NCBI RefSeq assembly: GCF_014699115.1
Contig: NZ_JACXAD010000007.1
Coordinates: 1-64,000 of the forward strand
Direction: 5' to 3'
Source: Hymenobacter montanus
GTDB taxonomy: Bacteria; Bacteroidota; Bacteroidia; Cytophagales; Hymenobacteraceae
DNA: 64,000 nt
Shown here: one piece after another, positions 60,890 to 64,000 of the stretch
Layout of the letters: each line of letters opens with the position of its first letter
Position numbering within the stretch: the first letter of the stretch is position 1
The notes under the pieces: generated by a model
Databases searched by the model: none
Told to the model about the DNA's origin: nothing
Seen by the model: the letters and a program-made list of their open reading frames with translations, nothing else
Program-made: the position numbers and the translations under genes

Positions 60890-61252
60890 TTATTCCACCG
60901 TGATTTCGGGAATGCCTTCCTCGCTCAAGTCTCCGCCGGTGGTCGGGGCGTTGGTGCGGTAGTTGGTGAAGCAGATGGTCCGGTTCTTCGCAAACCGACT
61001 CTGCGGGTCGTTGATGATAACTACGTGGGGGAAGGTGCCGAACTCCTTGCCCTGGTATAGCAGCGTCTTTTTGACGCCCAGGCCCGGCTTGTTCACCACA
61101 TCGACGTAGATGAACCGGCCCACGCCTTTCGGCCCCGGCTTGGCGTAGAGCACCGTGGTTTCGATGTTGCCGGTGCACTCTTCGGCGCAGGAAGCGAGGG
61201 CGGTCAGCCCGGCAAACGCCAACATAGATTGGGAAAGGCGGATATACTTCAT
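60890..61252 (-). CDS. Hypothetical lipoprotein (120 aa)
   Basis: Signal with lipobox (LTALASC, Cys 22) followed by a small soluble domain with several further Cys (AEECTGN, TICFTNY). Not recognised. It overlaps the stop of the upstream gene by 4 bp (ATGA), so the two are translated together. No clear function. Confidence 0.65.
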   Translation of the reverse strand: MKYIRLSQSMLAFAGLTALASCAEECTGNIETTVLYAKPGPKGVGRFIYVDVVNKPGLGVKKTLLYQGKEFGTFPHVVIINDPQSRFAKNRTICFTNYRTNAPTTGGDLSEEGIPEITVE

Positions 61253-61500
61253 GAGCGAGAGGGTAAGTCCCGGTCTGCGCGCTGCTCATGTTGCCAGGCG
61301 AGAGGGTCGAGAATGCTTGTACCACTGCCTCCGGCAGCGATTACGCTTAGGTGATGTTGCCTGTTTTCCGCCGACAAAACAGTTGATGGTTTCTTGGAAA
61401 CCGTTCCATCTTCGGAAATTTCGAACCCTGCTGCTTCAGCTATTTTAAGAAACAGAAGATAGTTAGCCTCATCAGGAAAAACAAGTTTATGTACTGCCAT
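61249..61500 (-). CDS. Small protein with antitoxin-like C-terminus (83 aa)
   Basis: MAVHKLVFPDEANYLLFLKI is followed by a helix and a tail DPLAWQHEQRADRDLP. The pattern DPxxWQxxxRxDRxLP recurs at the ends of many small proteins annotated as antitoxin components in Bacteroidota and Cyanobacteria. The downstream partner here is a lipoprotein, not an evident toxin, so the label is only suggestive. Start ATG 61500; an upstream TTG-type extension exists. Confidence 0.5.
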   Translation of the reverse strand: MAVHKLVFPDEANYLLFLKIAEAAGFEISEDGTVSKKPSTVLSAENRQHHLSVIAAGGSGTSILDPLAWQHEQRADRDLPSRS

Positions 61501-61548
61501 AGATGAAAGGTAAAGCAACAGCTATTACCAAGCAAGTAGCCTAAGTGG

Positions 61549-61682
61549 GGCGACCTATCAGTAGGTGTATAGAGCAAAAACCAAAGCCCCAACAGGTCGG
61601 CATTCGTTGGTACGAGCGTCGCCCTGCTGGAGCTTTGACCACGGAAGGAGCAATGAATTACTACCGATAGGAGACGCCCCGC
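61549..61682. repeat. Nested inverted repeats, REP/BIME-like cluster
   Basis: An outer pair (GGGGCGACCTATCAGTAG at 61549 and its complement-like CTACCGATAGGAGACGCCCC at 61663) encloses an inner pair (AAAGCCCCAACAGG at 61585 and CCTGCTGGAGCTTT at 61625). It resembles extragenic palindromes known from other Bacteroidota (AAAGCCCCAACGGGGC-like). It lies between the small gene pair and the AT-rich orphan. Confidence 0.65.
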
Positions 61683-61690
61683 CGGGGTAA

Positions 61691-62098
61691 CTAGTCAGCT
61701 ATGAATTTATCTAAATCAGAGCTAAGGTTTTTCTTGCTAGCCTGTTGGATGGAATTGTAAAGCGTTTTAAGAGCCTCATATAAATCTGCATTTTCAGTAC
61801 CTTTTATTTGGTCTTGATCTGTAGCAGAAAATGATGATTCTGTTCCTGAGCTTCTTAGAATAATAATGTACCTCTGTGAGATGTGGGTTGAGTCTGACTT
61901 TTTGAGCACAAGACTCTCAATCGTTCCAGACGCATCAAAAAACTTCAAATCAAATGTAATATCCTTATTATCACGAATTTTGCATTTAAAAGTATTTTGC
62001 TGGACTTCTTTAATAAGCTTGGTGCTTATACTCCGGGAGTCACTCTCTAACCTCTCAGAGATTTTCTTGGCAAAGGAAATAATTTGAGCTTTATCCAT
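61691..62098 (-). CDS. Hypothetical protein (135 aa), AT-rich orphan
   Basis: Not recognised. Soluble, charged, helix-rich ends (MDKAQIISFAKKISERLESD; ALKTLYNSIQQASKKNL) and a beta middle (FKCKIRDNKDITFDLKFFDA). No signal peptide. Base composition is far more AT-rich than the flanking accC gene, indicating transfer. It lies 41 bp after the accC stop on the same strand, next to the nested repeats. Confidence 0.6.
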   Translation of the reverse strand: MDKAQIISFAKKISERLESDSRSISTKLIKEVQQNTFKCKIRDNKDITFDLKFFDASGTIESLVLKKSDSTHISQRYIIILRSSGTESSFSATDQDQIKGTENADLYEALKTLYNSIQQASKKNLSSDLDKFIAD

Positions 62099-62139
62099 GA
62101 TAAAAAATAGGAATAAAGAATATTTTTGGTTAAGAGCAG

Positions 62140-63486
62140 TTAAATCTGCGAGAAGTCAAACGACTGCTCCAAAAACGCCGTCGTGAAATTCCCCTCGCGA
62201 AACTGCTCATTGTCCATCAGCGCCAGGTGAAAAGGGATGGTGGTTTTCACGCCTTCGACCACGAATTCGCTCAGGGCGCGCTTCATTTTCACGATGCACT
62301 CCTCGCGGGTTTGGGCCACGGTGATGAGCTTGGCAATCATGGAGTCGTAGTTGGGCGGAATCTGGTAGCCGGCGTACACGTGCGTATCCACGCGCACGCC
62401 GTGGCCGCCGGGAATGTGCAGCGTGGTGATCCGGCCGGGCGCGGGGCGGAAGCCGTTGCGCGGGTCCTCGGCGTTGATGCGGCACTCCATGGCGTGCATC
62501 TTGGGGAAGTAGTTCTTGCCGGAAATCGGAATGCCCGCCGCTACCTTGATCTGCTCCTTGATGAGGTCGTAGTTGATGATTTCCTCGGTCACCGGATGCT
62601 CGACCTGGATGCGGGTGTTCATTTCCATGAAGTAGAAATCGCGGTTGGCATCCACCAGAAACTCAATCGTGCCCACGCCTTCGTAGCCGATGGCTGCGGC
62701 GCCGGCAATGGCGGCCTGGCCCATTTTCTCGCGCAGGGCATCGGTCATGAACGGAGAGGGGGCTTCTTCCACCAGCTTCTGGTGGCGGCGCTGAATGGAG
62801 CAGTCGCGCTCCGAAAGGTGCGCCACGTGGCCGAACTGGTCGCCCACAATCTGCACCTCGATGTGGCGCGGCTCCACTACGAACTTCTCCAGGTACATGC
62901 CGTCGTTGCCGAAGGCCGCCTTCGATTCGGTGCGGGCATCGTCCCAGGCTTTCTGAAACTCTTCGTCGGAGTGGATGATGCGCATGCCGCGTCCGCCCCC
63001 GCCCGCCGTGGCCTTCAGGATAACCGGGTACTTAATCTTATTGGCGATTTTTTTGCCCTCTTCCACCGAATCGAGCAGGCCGACTGAGCCAGGAATACAA
63101 GGCACGCCGGCCTTGATCATGGTCGCTTTGGCGGTGGCCTTATCGCCCATCTGGTTAATCATCTCGGGCGAGGCCCCGATGAACTTAATGCCGTTTTCGG
63201 CGCAGATGCGCGAGAACTCCGCGTTTTCCGAAAGAAAGCCGTAGCCCGGGTGAATAGCGTCGGCGTTGGTGATTTCGCAGGCCGCAATCAGGTTGGGCAT
63301 GCTCAGGTACGATTGCGACGAAGCGGGCGGGCCAATGCAGACGGCCTCGTCGGCAAACTTCACGTGCAGGCTTTCCTTGTCGGCAGTAGAGTACACGGCC
63401 ACCGTTTTGATGCCCATTTCCTTGCAGGTGCGGATGATGCGCAGCGCAATTTCGCCCCGGTTGGCGATGAGTATTTTCTTGAACAT
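62140..63486 (-). CDS. accC: Acetyl-CoA carboxylase, biotin carboxylase subunit
   Basis: 448-aa ATP-grasp enzyme carboxylating biotin on AccB, the first step of fatty-acid synthesis. [20 protein letters not shown], the glycine-rich loop [29 protein letters not shown] and the [15 protein letters not shown] segment are all standard. It follows accB on the same strand with heptad element J in the gap. Confidence 0.96.
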   Translation of the reverse strand: MFKKILIANRGEIALRIIRTCKEMGIKTVAVYSTADKESLHVKFADEAVCIGPPASSQSYLSMPNLIAACEITNADAIHPGYGFLSENAEFSRICAENGIKFIGASPEMINQMGDKATAKATMIKAGVPCIPGSVGLLDSVEEGKKIANKIKYPVILKATAGGGGRGMRIIHSDEEFQKAWDDARTESKAAFGNDGMYLEKFVVEPRHIEVQIVGDQFGHVAHLSERDCSIQRRHQKLVEEAPSPFMTDALREKMGQAAIAGAAAIGYEGVGTIEFLVDANRDFYFMEMNTRIQVEHPVTEEIINYDLIKEQIKVAAGIPISGKNYFPKMHAMECRINAEDPRNGFRPAPGRITTLHIPGGHGVRVDTHVYAGYQIPPNYDSMIAKLITVAQTREECIVKMKRALSEFVVEGVKTTIPFHLALMDNEQFREGNFTTAFLEQSFDFSQI

Positions 63487-63496
63487 TGGGTGGGGA

Positions 63497-63605
63497 AAGA
63501 GAAGAGATTAGAGCCAAGAACTTAGAGCCAAGAGCTTAGACTTGCGGACGGCTACTGTTCCATTGCAGGGTCTAAGCTCTAGGTTCTTGGCTCTAATCTC
63601 TACAA
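63497..63605. repeat. Inverted-arm heptad element J (AGAGCTT core)
   Basis: Left arm 63497-63543 (AGAGATT, AGAGCCA, AGAACTT, AGAGCCA, AGAGCTT, AGACTTG) and right arm 63568-63605, inverted (AGAGATT, AGAGCCA, AGAACCT, AGAGCTT, AGACCC), match in order apart from one unit. Centre about 25 bp. It fills the gap between accC and accB. Best-preserved copy of the family inserted in valS. Confidence 0.85.
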
Positions 63606-63610
63606 TTGAG

Positions 63611-64000
63611 TTATTCAATCAAAAACAAGGGCTGGTCGTACTCCACCGGGGTGGCGTTGTCAACCAGGGCCTTCACGATGCGCCCGCTTTCCTCGGCTTC
63701 AATTTCGTTGAACAGCTTCATGGCTTCGATTATGCAGATAACCTGGCCTTTCTCGACCATGTCGCCTACTTGCACGAAAGCCGGGGCGTCGGGGCCGCTG
63801 CTGCGGTAGAAAGTGCCGATCATCGGAGACTTCAGGGCGCGGTAGCTGCCGCCCGCGGCTTCGGCGGGCGGCGCTGGAGCAGGGGCGGGGGGGGCTGCCG
63901 GGGCGGGCGCCGCCACTGGTACAGGGGCGGCCGCGGGGGCCGCGGGCGGCGCCACGCTGACCACGTGCTTGGTGTTGGGGTCGCGCTGCACCGAGATCTT
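63611..64000 (-). CDS. accB: Biotin carboxyl carrier protein (5' end outside window)
   Basis: The C-terminal biotinyl domain is complete, with the biotin site EAMKLFNE (Lys in AMK). A low-complexity Ala/Pro linker precedes it. The N-terminus is cut by the window edge; the frame continues to 64000. Carries biotin between AccC and the carboxyltransferase. Standard accB-accC order. Confidence 0.94.
   Translation of the reverse strand, partial: KISVQRDPNTKHVVSVAPPAAPAAAPVPVAAPAPAAPPAPAPAPPAEAAGGSYRALKSPMIGTFYRSSGPDAPAFVQVGDMVEKGQVICIIEAMKLFNEIEAEESGRIVKALVDNATPVEYDQPLFLIE

Overview
The window is GC-rich chromosomal DNA from a member of the Bacteroidota, most like Hymenobacter or a close Cytophagales relative. 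The evidence is protein content (a ubiE-porT pair, DUF4290 next to murA, aroQ divergent from xerD, ftsK followed by lolA, DUF5606, DUF2851, DUF3109 and DUF4349 families) and the TAnnTTTG form of the -7 promoter box, found 20-90 nt upstream of many starts. No rRNA, tRNA, CRISPR array, prophage or complete mobile element was seen. Genus is inferred from gene content only.

Layout. 1-1360: the 5' end of an IS5-type transposase cut by the window edge, then unrecognised debris and one AT-rich small membrane ORF. 1361-6076: agmatinase-family enzyme, holin-like protein, AT-rich orphan genes, and two tandem DUF4349 lipoproteins. 6239-28887: mostly housekeeping genes: murA with Asp in place of the usual catalytic Cys, a PcrA/UvrD helicase, cyclophilin, fasciclin, rsgA, waaA, peroxiredoxin, enoyl-CoA hydratase, aspartokinase, fbp, engB, an OmpA/TPR/PD40 protein, ubiE and porT. 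28931-41622: cdd, a saccharopine-dehydrogenase-like gene and an ABC permease/ATPase pair pulled apart by AT-rich insertions, with decayed copies of neighbouring gene ends, a copper-storage-like pseudogene, a Tat-exported SDR, trmN6, a leucine-rich-repeat gene with an internal stop, rnhA and serC. 41809-58196: aroQ/xerD, ftsK-lolA, DUF2851, trhO, a nucleoside phosphorylase, an acyl-CoA reductase-like gene divergent from a ferredoxin, and valS. 58362-64000: an E2 acyltransferase, Uma2-like protein, a small overlapping gene pair, and accC/accB, with accB running off the window.

The most unusual feature is a set of intergenic elements built from degenerate 7-bp tandem repeats arranged as two facing (inverted) arms. 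At least eleven occur here, in several sequence families (cores AATTAAA, AGAGCTT, TTGGTGC, CAGTTAG and a looser ATGTG-rich one). They usually fill the space between a stop codon and the next start. One copy lies in frame inside valS and adds about 38 codons at the entry to the editing domain. Another supplies the last codons and stop of trhO. I do not know a described family of this kind in Bacteroidota; the closest precedent I know is the protein-coding Rickettsia palindromic elements. Other structural oddities are a fold-back element with 48-bp arms, a 76-bp perfect palindrome after the E2 gene, a dispersed GC-rich repeat in three copies, and insertion scars marked by diverged partial duplications of adjacent genes.

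Functionally the region combines envelope biogenesis (murA, waaA, lolA, porT, OmpA-type protein), cell division and chromosome segregation (ftsK, xerD), translation support (valS, rsgA, engB, trmN6, trhO), central and fatty-acid metabolism (fbp, aspartokinase, serC, aroQ, accBC, E2) and a recombinogenic accessory zone at about 30.9-39.6 kb.
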